Source of the DNA: Agelas oroides
Lineage: Eukaryota > Porifera > Demospongiae > Agelasida > Agelasidae
DNA length: 64,000 nucleotides
Assembly (NCBI GenBank): GCA_949130485.1
Contig: OX422198.1
Location: 4,713,262 to 4,777,261, forward strand
Direction of reading: 5' to 3'
Position 1 is the stretch's first letter. Each line of letters starts with the position of its first letter. Below are positions 12,191-23,245 of this stretch, one piece after another. A program made the position numbers and the translations under genes. The notes beneath the pieces were generated by a model. The model was given only the letters and a program-made list of their open reading frames with translations. It did not search any database and was not told the DNA's origin.

Positions 12191-15100
12191 TTCGAATTGA
12201 ATCTACTACATTCTACCATAACTCTACTTGTCTCTACTTGACTCTACCACACTCTACCATGGCTCTACTTGGCTCTACTTGACTCTACTACACTCTACCA
12301 TGGCTCTACTCCATTGTATACCATGGCTCTTCTTCAAACTACATGGCTCTACTACATTCTACCATGGTTCCAATTGAATCTACTACACTCTAGCATAGCT
12401 CTACTCCATTGTACCATGGCTCTACTTGACACTTACATGACTCTACTACACTCTGCCGTAGCTCTACTTCACTCTACTACATTCTACGATGGCTCTACTT
12501 GGCTCTACTTGACTCTACTACACTATACCATTGCTACACCTCGCTCTACTTGTCTCTACTACACTCTACCTTGGCTCTACTACATCCTACCATGGATCCA
12601 CGTGACTCTTCATGACTCTACTACACTCTACCATGGCTCTACCTGGCTCTACTACATTCTACCATGGCTCTACTTGACTCTACATGACTCTACTACATTC
12701 TACCATGGCTCTACTTGAATCTACTTCAGTCCACTACACTCTACTTTGACTCTACTTGGCTCTACTTGCCTCTACTACACACTACCATGGCTCTACTTGG
12801 CTCTACTACACTCTACCATGGCTCTACTTGGCTCTACTTGGCTCTACTACACTCTACCATGGCTCTACTTGGCTCTACTTGACTCTACTACACTATACCA
12901 TGTCTCTACTCCATTGTACCATGGCTCTACTTGACACTACATGACTCTACTACATTCTACCATGGCTCTACTTAACTCTACTACATTCTACCATGGCTCT
13001 ACTTGGCTCTACTTGGCTCTACTTGACCCTACTACAATATGCCATTGCTAGACCTGGCTCTACTTGTCTCTACTTCACTCTACCGTGGCTCTACTACATC
13101 CTACCATGGATCCACGTGATTTTACTTGACTCTACTACACTCTACCATGGTTCTGATAGGCTCTACTTGACTCTACTACACTATGACATGGCTCTACTCC
13201 ATTGTACCATGGCTCTATTTGACAGTAGATCACTCTACTACATTCTACCATGGCTCTACTTGACTCTACTACATTCTACGATGGCTCTACTTGGCTGTAC
13301 TTGACTCTACTACACTATACCATTGCTAGACCTGGCTCTACTTGTCTCTACTTCACTCTACCTTAGCTGTACTACATCCTACCATGGATCCACGTGGCCC
13401 TACTTGACTCTACTACACTCTACACCATGGCTCTACCTGGCTCTACTACATTCTACCATGGCTTTACTTGACTCTACATGACTCTACTACATTCTACCAT
13501 GGCTCTACTTTACTCTGCTTGAGTCCACTACACTCTACCTTGACTCTACTTGGATATACTTGACTGTACTACACACTACCATGGCTCTACTTGGCTCTAC
13601 TACAATCTACCATGGCTCTACTTGGCTCTACATCACTCTACTACACTCTACCATGTCCCTACCACATTCTACAATAGCTCTGCTTGACTCTACTTGACTC
13701 TACTACATTCTGCCGTGGATCTACTTGACTCTACGTGACTGTACTACACTCTACCATGGCTCTACCTGGCTCTGCTAAATTCTACCATGGCTCTACTTGA
13801 CTCTACATGACTCTACTACATTCTACCATGGCTCTACTTGACTCTACTTCAGTACACTACACTCTACTTTGGCTCTACTTGGCTCTACTTGCCACTACTA
13901 CACACTACCATGGCTCTACTTGGCTCTACTACACTCTACAATGGCTCTACTTGGCTCTACTTGACTCTACTACACTATACCATGGCTCTACTCCATTGTA
14001 CTATGGCTCTACTTGACACTACACGACTCTGCTACATTCTACCATGGCTCTACTTGACTCTACTACATTCTACGGTGGCTCTACTTGGCTCTACTTGGCT
14101 CTACTTGACTCGACTACAATGTACCATTGCTAAACCTGGCTCTACTTGTCTCTACTTCACTCCACCTTCGCTCTACTACATCCTACCATGGATCCACGTG
14201 ATTTTACTTGACTCTACTACACTCTACCATGGCTCTACTTGACTCTACTTGAGTCCACTACACTCTACCATGGCTCTACTTGGCTCTACTTGACTCTACT
14301 ACACTATACCATGGCTCTACTCCATTGTACCATGGCTCTATTTGACACAAGATCACTCTACTACATTCTACCATGGCTCTACTTGACTCTACTACATTCT
14401 ACTATGGCTCTTCTTGGCTCTACTTGACTCTACTACACTATACCATTGGTAGACCTGGCTCTACTTGGCTCTACTTCACTCTACCTTAGCTGTACTACAT
14501 CCTACCATGGATCCACGTGACTCTACTTGACTCTACTACACTCTACACCATGGCTCTACCTGGCTCTACTACATTCTACCATGGCTCCACTTGACTCTAC
14601 ATCACTCTACTACATTCTACCATGGCTCTACTTTACTCTGCTTGAGTCCACTACAATCTACCTTGACTCTACTTGTCTCTACTTGACTCTACTACACACT
14701 ACCATGGCTCTACTTGGCTCTACTACAATCTACCATGGCTCTACTTGGCTCTACATGACTCTACTACACTCTACCATGTCCCTACCACATTCTACCATAG
14801 CTCTGCTTGACTCTACTTGACTCTACTACGTTCTGCCATGGATCTACTTGACTCTACGAGACGGCACTACACTCTACCTTGGCGCTACTACATTCTGCCA
14901 TGGCTCCATGTGACTCTACTTGACTCTACTGCATTCTACCATGGCTCTACCTGGCTCTACTACATTCTACCATGGCTCTACTTGGCTCCACATGACTCTA
15001 CTACATGCTACCGTGGCTCTACCCCATTGTACCATGGCTCTACTTGACACTACATGATTCTACTAAATTCTACCATCGCTCTTCCTGACTCTACTTGACT

Positions 15101-15204
15101 CTCCTACACTCTACTGTTGCTCTACCTGGCTCTAATTGACACTACTACACTCTACCATGGCTCTACTCCATTCTATACCATGGCTGTACTACATTCTACC
15201 ATTG
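12191..15204 (+). repeat. About 3.0-kb HOR of block B, copy 1
   Basis: Marked at its start by TTCGAATTGAATC at 12,191, which recurs at 15,205 (3,014 bp). The marker is followed in both copies by CCATAACTCTACTTG and later by CTCTTCTTCAAACTAC and GACACTTACATGAC. Inside are smaller repeats, including two versions of the CTACTTGGCTCTACTTGG triple-A monomer near 13,000 and 14,090 and two GACAGTAGATCAC/GACACAAGATCAC monomers near 13,225 and 14,345. Confidence 0.7.
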
Positions 15205-15869
15205 TTCGAATTGAATCTACTACATTCTACCATAACTCTACTTGTCTCTACTTGACTCTACCACACTCTACCATGGCTCTACTTGGCTCTACTTGACTCT
15301 ACTACACTCTACCATGGCTCTACTCCATTGTACCATGGCTCTATACTTGGCTCTACTTGACTCTACTACACTATACCATTGCTAGACCTGGCTGTACTTG
15401 TCTCTACTACACTCTACCTTGGCTATACTACACTCTACCATGGCTCTACTCCATTGTATATCATGGCTCTTCTTCAAACTACATGGCTCTACTACATTCT
15501 ACCATGGTTCCAATTGAATCTACTACACTCTACCATAGCTCTACTCCATTTTACGATGGATCTACTTGACACTTACATGACTCTACTACACTCTGCTATA
15601 GCTCTACTTCACTCTACTACATTCTACATTGGCTCTACTTGGCTCTACTTGACTCTACTACACTATACCATTGCTAGACCTGGCTGTACTTGTCTCTACT
15701 ACACTCTACCTTGGCTCTACTACATCCTACCATGGATCCATGTGACTCTACTTGACTCTACCACACTCTACCACGGCTCTACCTGGCTCTACTACATTCT
15801 ACCATGGTTCTACTTCACTCTGCATGATCACACTACATTCTACCATGGTTCTACTTGACTCTACTTGAC
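15205..15869 (+). repeat. About 3.0-kb HOR of block B, truncated copy 2
   Basis: Begins like 12,191 and runs in parallel, with an insertion of about 128 bp (four monomers) around 15,340-15,460 that carries GCTAGACCTGG and CTTGGCTATAC variants. It is cut off at 15,869 by the plus-to-minus junction, so it is a partial copy. Confidence 0.7.
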
Positions 15870-15882
15870 CGTAGAGCCATGG
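15858..15882. other. Inversion junction 2 (plus to minus)
   Basis: CTCTACTTGACC on the left joins GTAGAGCCATGGTAG on the right at about 15,869/15,870. The right side matches ordinary minus-orientation monomers (compare the CCATGGTAGTGTGTAGTAG context near 9,840 and 24,615). Unlike the other two junctions, I found no second copy of this join in the window. Exact placement is ambiguous by 1-2 bases because the C is shared. Confidence 0.85.
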
Positions 15883-18800
15883 TAGTGTGTAGTAGAGGCA
15901 AGTAGAGCCAAGTAGAGCCAAAGTAGAGTGTAGTGGACTCAAGTAGAGTCAAGTAGAGCGATGGTAGAATGTAGTAGAGTCATGTAGAGTCAAGTAGAGC
16001 CATGGTAGAATGTAGTAGAGCCAGGTATAGCCATGGTAGAGTGTAGTAGAGTCAAGTAGAGTCACGTGGATCCATGGTAGGATGTAGTAGAGCCAAGGTA
16101 GAGTGTAGTATAGTCAAGTAGAGACAAGTAGAGCCATCGTAGAATGTAGTAGAGTCAAGTAGAGCCATGGTAGAATGTAGTAGAGTCATGTAGTGTCAAG
16201 TAGAGACATGGTACAATGGAGTAGAGCCATGGTATAGTGTAGTAGAGTCAAGTAGAGTCAAGTAGAGCCATGGTAGAATGTAGTATGATCATGCAGAGTC
16301 AAGTAGAACCATGGTAGAATGTAGTAGAGCCAGGTAGAGCCATGGTAGAGTGTGGTAGAGTCAAGTAGAGTCACGAGGATCCATGGTAGGATGTAGTAGA
16401 GCCAAGGTAGTGTGTAGTAGAGACAAGTACAGCCAGGTCTAGCAATGATATAGTGTAGTAGAGTCAAGTAGAGCCAAATAGGGCCATCGTAGAGTGTAGT
16501 AGAGCAAAGTGGATCCATGGAAGAGTGTAGTAGAGTAGAGCCAAGTAGAGCCACGGTAGCATGTAGTAGAGTCATGGAGAGCCAAGTAGAGCCATGGTAT
16601 AGTGTAGTAGAGTCAAGTAGAGTTATTGTAGAATGTAGTAGAGTCAAGTAGAGTGACGTGCAGCAATGGTCGAATGTAGTAGAGACATGGTAGAGTGTAG
16701 TAGAGTCAAGTAGAGACAAGTAGAGCCATGGTAGAGTGTAGTAGAGTCAAGTAGAGCAAAGTAGAACATTGGTAGAGTGTAGTAGAGCGACGTAGAGTAA
16801 TGGTAGGGTGTAGCATAGTCCAGTAGAGTCAAGAAGAGCCATGGTAGAACTTAGTAGAATCATGTCACGTGGATCCATGGTAGGATGTAGTAGAGCAAAG
16901 GTAGAGCGAAGTAGAGACAAGTAGAGCCAGGTCTAGCAATGGTATAGTGTAATAGAGTCAAGTAGAGCCAAGTAGAGCCATCGTAGAATCTAGTAGAGTC
17001 AAGTAGAGCCATGGTACAATGGAGTAGAGTCATGGTATAGTGTAGTAGAGTCAAGTAGAGCCAAATAGAGCCATGGTAGAGTGTAGTAGAGCCAAGTAGA
17101 GCCATGGTATTGTGTAGTAGAGTTAAGTAGAACCAAGTAGAACCAAGGTAGAGTATAGTGGACTCAAGGAGAGTCAAGTAGAGCCATGGTAGAATGTAGT
17201 AGAGTCATGTAGAATCAAGCAGAGCCACGGTAGAAAGTAGTAGAGCTAGGTAGAGCGATGGTAGAGTATAGTAGGGTCAAGTGGAGTCACGTGGATCCAT
17301 GGTAGGATGTAGTAGAGCAAAGATAGAGTGAAGTAGAGACAAGTAGAGCCATGTCTAGCAATGGTATAGTGTAGTAGAGTAAAGTAGAGCCAAGTAGAGC
17401 AATCGTAGAATGTAGTAGAGTCAAGTACAGCCATGGTAGAATGTAGTAGAGTCAAGTAGAGCCATGGTAGAATGTAGTAGAGTCATATAGTGTCAAGTAG
17501 AGCCATTGTACAATGGAGTAGAGCCATGATATACTGTAGTAGAGTCAAGTAGAGCCAAGAAGAGCCATGGTAGAGTGTAGTAGATTCAAGTAGAGCTATT
17601 GTTGTGTGTAGTAGAGGTAAGTAGAGCCGAGTAGAGCCAAAGTAGAGTGAAGTGGACTGAAGTAGAGTCAAATAGAGCCATGGTAGACGGTAGTAGAGTC
17701 ATGTAGAGTCAAGTAGAGCCATGGTAGAATGTAGTAGAGTCAGGTAGAGCCATGGTAGAGTGTAGTAGAGTCAAGTAGAGTCAATTGGATCCATGGTAGG
17801 ATGTAGTAGAGCTAAGGTAGAGTGTAGTAGGGACAAGTAGAGCCAGGTTTAGCAATGGTATTGTGTAGTAGAGTCAAGTAGAGCCAAGTACAGCCATCGT
17901 ATAATGTAGTAGAGTGAAGTAGACCCATGGTAGAATGTAGTAGAGGCATACAGAGTCAAGTAGAGCAATGGTAGAATGTAGTAGAATGACGTAGAGTCAC
18001 GTGGAGCCATGGCAGAATGTAGTAGAGACATGGTAGAGTGTAGTAGAGTCAAGTAGAGTCAAGTAGAGCCATGGCAGAGTGTAGTAGAGCCAAGTAAAGC
18101 CATGGTAGTGTGTACTAGAGTCAAGTAGAGCCAAGTAGAGCCAAGGTAGAGTGTAGTGGACTCAAGTAGAGTCAAGTAGCGCCATGGTAGAATGTAGTAC
18201 AGTCATGTAGAGTCAAGTAGAGCCATGGTAGAATGTAGTAGAGCCAGGTAGAGCCATCGTAGAGTATAGTAGATTCAAGTAGAGTCATGTTGATCCATGG
18301 TAGGAAGTAGTAGAGCCAAGGTAGAGTGAAGTAGAGACAAGTAGAGCCAGGTCTAACAATGGTATAGTGTAGTCGAGTCAAGTACAGTCAAGTAGAGCCA
18401 TCGTAGAATGTAGTAGAGTCAAGTAGAGCCATGGTAGAATATAGTAGAGTGATCTAGTATCAAGTAGAGCCATGGTACAATGGAGTAGAGCCATGGTATA
18501 GTGTAGTAGAGGCAAGTAGAGCCATAGTAGAGTGTAGTAGAGCCAAGTAGAGCCATGGTAGTGTGTTGTAGAGGCAAGTAGAGCCAAGTAGAGCGAAAGT
18601 AGAGTGTAGTGGACTGAAGTAGAGTCAAGTAGAGCCATGGTAGAATGTAGTAGAGTCATGTAGAGTCAAGTAGAGCCATGGTAGAATGTAGTACAGCCAG
18701 GTAGAGCCATGGTAGAGTGTAGTAGAGTCAAGAAGAGTCACGTGGTTCCATGGTATAGGATGTAGTAGAGCCAAGGTAGAGTGTAGTAGAGACAAGTAGA

Positions 18801-21800
18801 GCGAGGTCTAGCAATGGTATAGTGTAGTAGAGTCAAGTAGAGCCAAGTAGAGCCAAGGTAGAGTGTAGTAGAGTCAAGTAGAGCCATGGTAGTGTGTAGT
18901 AGAGGCAAGTAGAGACAAGTAGAGCCAAAGTAGAATGTAGTGGACTGAAGTAGAGTCAAGTAGAGCAATGGTAGAATGTAGTAGAGTCATGTATGTACAG
19001 TCAAGTAGAGCCATGGTAGAATGTAGTAGAGCCAGGAAGAGCCATGGTAGAGTGTGGTAGAGTCAAGTAGAGTCACGAGGATCCATGGTAGGATGTAGTA
19101 GAGCCAAGGTAGGGTGTACTAGAGACAAGTACAGCCAGGTCTAGCAATGATATAGTGTAGTAGAGTCAAGTAGAGCCAAATAGAGCCATCGTAGAGTGTA
19201 GTAGAGCCAAGTAGATCCATGGTAGAGTGTAGTAGAGTGAGGTAGAGCCAAGTAGAGCCACGGTAGCATGTAGTAGAGTCATGTAGAGCCAAGTAGAGCC
19301 ATGGTATAGTGTAGTAGAGTCAAGTAGAGCTATTGTAGAATGTAGTAGAGTCAAGTAGAGTCACGTGGAGCAATGTTCGAATGTAGTAGAGACATGGAAT
19401 GGTGTAGTAGAGTCAAGTAGAGACAAGCAGAGCAATGGTAGAGTGTAGTAGAGTCAAGTAGAGCAAAGTAGAGCCATGGTAGAGTGTAGTAGAGCCACGT
19501 AGAACAATGGTAAGGTGTAGGAGAGTCAAGTAGAGTCAAGAAGAGCCACGGTAGAACTTAGTAGAATCATGTAGTGTCAAGTAGAGCGATGGTACAATGG
19601 AGTAGAGCCATGGTAGAGTGTAGTAGAGTCAAGTAGAGCCAAGTTGAGCCATGGTAGAATGTAGTAGAGTCATGTAGAGTCAAGTAGACCCACGGTAGAG
19701 TGTAGTAGAGCCAGGTAGACCCATGGTAGAGTGTAGTAGAGTCAAGTAGAGTCACGTGGATCCATGGTAGGATGTAGTAGAGCAAAGGTAGAGCGAAGTA
19801 CAGACAAGTACAGCCAGGTCTAGCAATGGTATAGTGTAGTAGAGTCAAGCAGAGCCAAGTAGAGCCATCGTAGAATGTAGTAGAGTCAAGTAGAGCCATG
19901 GTAGAATGTAGTAGAGTCATGTAGTGTCAAGTAGAGCCATGGTACAATGGAGTAGAGCCATGATATACTGTAGTAGAGTCAAGTAGAGCCAAGTAGAGCA
20001 ATGGTAGAGTGTACTAGATCCAAGTAGAACCATGGTAGTTTGTAGTAGAGGCAAGTAGAGGCAAGTAGAGCCAAGGTAGAGTGTAGTGGACTCAAGTAGA
20101 GTCAAGTAGAGCGATGGTAGAATGTAGTAGAGCCAGGTATAGCCATGGTAGAGTGTAGTAGATTCAAGTAGAGTAACGTGGATCCATGGTAGGATGTACT
20201 ATAGCCAAGGTGGAGTGTAGTAGAGTCAAGTAGAGACAAGTAGAGCCATCGTAGAATGTAGTAGAGTCAAGTAGAGCCATGGTAGAATGTAGTAGAGTCA
20301 TGTAGTGTCAAGTAGAGCCATGGTACAATGGAGTAGAGCCATGGTATAGTGTAGTAGAGTCAAGTAGAGTCAAGTAGAGCCATGGTAGAATGTAGTATGA
20401 TCATGCAGAGTCAAGTAGAACCATGGTAGAATGTAGTAGAGCCAGGTAGAGCCATGGTAGAGTGTGGTAGAGTCAAGTAGAGTCACGAGGATCCACGGTA
20501 GGATGTAGTAGAGCCAAGGTAGAGTGTAATAGAGACAAGTACAGCCAGGTCTAGCAATGATATAGTGTAGTAGAGTCAAGTAGAGCCAAATAGGTCCACT
20601 GTAGAGTGTAGTAGAGCAAAGTAGATCCATGGAAGAGTGTAGTAGAGTGAGGTAGAGTCAAGTAGAGCCACGGTAGCATGTAGTAGAGTCATGTAGAGCC
20701 AAGTAGAGCCATGGTATAGTGTAGTAGAGTCAAGTAGAGACAAGTAGAGCCATGGTAGAGTGTAGTAGAGTCAAGTAGAGCAAAGTAGAGCCATGGAAGA
20801 GTGTAGTAGAGCCACGCAGAGCAATGGTAGGGTGTAGGAGAGTCCAGTAGAGTCAAGAAGAGCCACGGTAGAACTTAGTAGAATCATGTAGTGTCAAGTA
20901 GAGCCATGGTACAATGGAGTAGAGCCATGGTAGAGTGTAGTAGAGTCAAGTAGAGTCAAGTTCAGCGATGGTAGAATGTAGTAGAGTCATGTAGAGTCAA
21001 GTAGAGCCATGGTAGAATGTAGTAGAGCCAGGTAGACCCATGGTAGAGTGTAGTAGAGTCAAGTAGAGTCATGTGGATCCATGGTAGGATGTAGTAGAGC
21101 AAAGGTAGAGCGAAGTAGAGACAAGTAGAGCCAGGTCTAGCAATGGTATAGTGTAGTAGAGTCAAGTAGAGCCTAGTAGAGCCATCGTAGAATGTAGTAG
21201 AGTCAAGTAGAGCCATGGTAGAATGTAGTAGAGTCATGTAGTGTCAAGTAGAGCCATGGTACAATGGAGTAGAGCCATGGTATAGTGTAGTAGAGTCAAG
21301 TAGAGCCAAGTAGAGCCGTGGTAGAGTGTAGTAGAGTCAAGCAGAACCAAGAAGAACCAAGGTAGAGTGTAGTGGACTCAAGGAGAGTCAAGTAGAGCCA
21401 TGGTAGAATGTAGTAGAGTCATGTAGAATGAAGTGGAGCCACGGTAGAAAGTAGAAGAGCTAGGTAGAGCGATGGTAGAGTGTAGTAGGGTCAAGTGGAG
21501 TCAGGTGGATCCATGGTAGGATGTAGTAAAGCCAAGGTAGAGTGAAGTAGAGACAAGTAGAGCCAGGTCTAGCAATTGTATAGTGTAGTAGAGTCAAGTA
21601 GAGCCAAGTAGAGCCATCGTAGAATGTACTGTAGAGTCAAGTACAGCCATGGTAGAATGTAGTAGAGTCAAGTAGAGCCATGGTAGAATGTAGTAGAGTC
21701 ATGTAGTGTCAAGTAGAGCCATTGTACAATGGAGTAGAGCCATGATATACTGTAGTAGAGTCAAGTAGAGCCAAGAAGAGCCATGGTAGACTGTAGTAGA

Positions 21801-22791
21801 GCCAAGTAGAGCTATGGTAGTGTGTAGTAGAGGCAATTAGAGCCAAGTAGAGCCAAAGTAGAGTGTAGTGGACTGAAGTAGAGTCAAATAGAACCATGGT
21901 AGAATGTAGTAGAGTCATGTAGAGTCAAGTAGAGCCATGGTAGAATGTAGTAGAGTCAGGTAGAGCCATGGTAGAGTGTAGTAGAGTCAAGTAGAATCAA
22001 TTGGATCCATGGTAGGATGTAGTAGAGCCAAGGTAGAGTGTAGTAGGGACAAGTAGAGCCAGGTCTAGCAATGGTATAGTGTAGTAGAGTCAAGTGGAGC
22101 CAAGTAGAGCCATCGTAGAATGTAGTAGAGTGAAGTAGAGCCATCGTAGAATGTAGTAGAGTGAAGTAGAGCCATTGTAGAATGTAGTAGAGGCATACAG
22201 AGTCAAGTAGAGCAATGGTAGAATGTAGTAGAATGACGTAGAGTCACGTGGAGCCAAGGTAGAATGTAGTAGAGACATGGTAGAGTGTAGTAGAGTCAAG
22301 TAGAGCCAAGTAGAGCCATGGCAGAGTGTAGTAGAGCCAAGTAGAGCCATGGTAGTGTGTAGTAGAGTCAAGTAGAGCCAAGTAGAGCCAAGGTAGAGTG
22401 TAGTGGACTCAAGTAGAGTCAAGTAGGGCCATGGTAGAATGTAGTAGAGTCATGTAGAGTCAAGTAGAGCCATGGTAGAATGTAGTAGAGCCAGGTAGAG
22501 CCATGTTAGAGTATAGTAGATTCAAGTAGAGTCATGTTGATCCATGGTAGGAAGTAGTAGAGCCAAGGTAGAGTGAAGGAGAGACAAGTTTAGCCAGGTC
22601 TAGCAATGGTATAGTGTAGTAGAGTCAAGTAGAGCCAAGTACATCCATCGTAGAATGAAGTAGAGTCAAGTAGAGCCATGGTAGAATGTAGTAGAGTCAT
22701 GTAGTGTCACGTAGAGCTATGGTACAATGGAGTAGAATCACGTTGAGTCACGTGGAGCCATGGTAGAATGTAGTAGAGACATGGTAGAGTG
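15870..22791 (-). repeat. Satellite block C, part 1 (minus orientation)
   Basis: Same 31-bp family with GTAGAG on the + strand. It contains the first copy and the left part of the second copy of a HOR of about 4.1-4.2 kb. The last monomer before the MITE is GTAGAGTG followed by the TA target at 22,792-22,793. No gene seen. Confidence 0.96.
16286..20397 (-). repeat. About 4.1-kb HOR of block C, copy 1
   Basis: Delimited by the marker TGATCATGCAGAG at 16,286 and its next occurrence at 20,398 (4,112 bp). Shared order with the later copies includes the CTAGGTAGAGCGATGG monomer with GGGTCAAGTGG (about 17,245 and 21,452), the GGCATACAGAG monomer (about 17,945 and 22,194) and the CAATTGGATCC monomer (about 17,785 and 21,998). 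The segment equivalent to the MITE insertion site appears to be missing or rearranged near 18,400-18,700. Confidence 0.75.
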
Positions 22792-22793
22792 TA
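22792..22793. other. Left TA target-site duplication of the MITE
   Basis: TA directly before the left terminal repeat. Joining this TA to GTAGAG after the element restores the normal satellite monomer GAGTGTAGTAGAG with no base lost or gained. Confidence 0.85.
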
Positions 22794-22948
22794 CACTGTA
22801 AAAACATTTGGGTTACTTCAACCATATTATGGTCATCTCAGTTGCATGCCTGTTGTGTGTGTGACACAGTACAAACTTCAAGGGATGCTTCCAAATTGAA
22901 TCAAAGCTTATAAGTGTAGTTGAGAAGCTTCTCCCTTTTGTTAAATTA
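22794..22948 (+). repeat. MITE left terminal inverted repeat (155 bp)
   Basis: Pairs with 23,097-23,243 from CACTGTA at the tip to TTAAATTA at the inner end, with about ten mismatches by eye. Examples are CATTTGGG against CATTTAGG, and GTGACACAG against GTGAAACAT. This arm is 8 bp longer because it contains an extra CTTATAAG after ATTGAATCAAAG (22,907-22,914), itself a perfect palindrome. Confidence 0.85.
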
Positions 22949-23096
22949 TAGGTCTTCTTGTAGAAAGCCTAGTTACTTGGCTACACTTCTGGCATTTCTG
23001 CCATATCCATGCAACCAAGGAACTCCTCCAGGGGCAGATGTGTAAGATCCAACCCTCACCAGAAATGTGATTTATAGGCCTTATGCACGAATATCC
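22949..23096. other. MITE core (148 bp)
   Basis: Unique sequence between the arms. It includes a small self-complementary GGCATTTCTGCC (about 22,991-23,002). Weak resemblance between the two ends (CACTTCTGGCA on the left, and CATTTCTGGTGA in reverse complement of the right) may be a decayed extension of the inverted arms. No protein motif is recognised. Confidence 0.6.
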
Positions 23097-23243
23097 TAAT
23101 TTAACAAAATGGAGAAGCTTCTCAACTACACTTTGATTCAATTTGGAAGCATCCCTTGAAGTTTGTAATGTTTCACATACACAACAGGCATGCAACTGAG
23201 ATGACCAAAATATGGTTGAAGTAACCTAAATGTTTATACAGTG
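23097..23243 (-). repeat. MITE right terminal inverted repeat (147 bp)
   Basis: Reverse complement of the left arm, minus the 8-bp CTTATAAG. It ends TACAGTG at 23,243 and is followed by the duplicated TA. Confidence 0.85.
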
Positions 23244-23245
23244 TA
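23244..23245. other. Right TA target-site duplication of the MITE
   Basis: Second copy of the TA target. The satellite resumes directly as GTAGAGTCAAG. Confidence 0.85.

Larger units (their letters stand above)
10212..15869 (+). repeat. Satellite block B (31-bp monomer, plus orientation)
   Basis: Same 31-bp family with CTCTAC on the + strand, bounded by junctions at 10,211/10,212 and 15,869/15,870. The first part (10,212 to about 11,640) is an inverted, indel-containing copy of block A sequence between about 7,000 and 9,831. It is also a direct paralogue of 33,655 to about 35,240. The remainder carries its own HOR of about 3.0 kb. No gene is seen. The longest open frames, 149 and 159 codons, are repeat translations. 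Confidence 0.96.
22794..23243. mobile_element. 450-bp MITE, Tc1/mariner-type, long inverted arms
   Basis: The only non-satellite DNA in the window. It starts CACTGTA and ends TACAGTG, is flanked by TA on both sides and has no coding capacity. The two arms (22,794-22,948 and 23,097-23,243) are inverted repeats of each other and share GGTTACTTCAACCATATT near the tips. They leave a 148-bp core. A TA duplication and CACTG tips are typical of the Tc1/mariner superfamily. Assignment to it is by these two features only, since no transposase is present to confirm it. A full-length transcript could fold into a long hairpin. It could also be a deletion derivative of a foldback-like element. The base composition and absence of CTCTAC periodicity separate it sharply from its surroundings. 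Confidence 0.85.

Noticed and set aside
10212..15869. Assembly artefact as the full explanation of the inverted block B
   Set aside because: It cannot be excluded from sequence alone. But the same minus-to-plus join recurs at 33,654 with independent substitutions on both sides, which a chance mis-join would not give.
22941..23195. 84-codon open frame on the minus strand inside the MITE
   Set aside because: It spans the end of the left arm, the core and most of the right arm of a non-coding inverted-repeat element. No transposase motif is visible, and the length is what chance allows.
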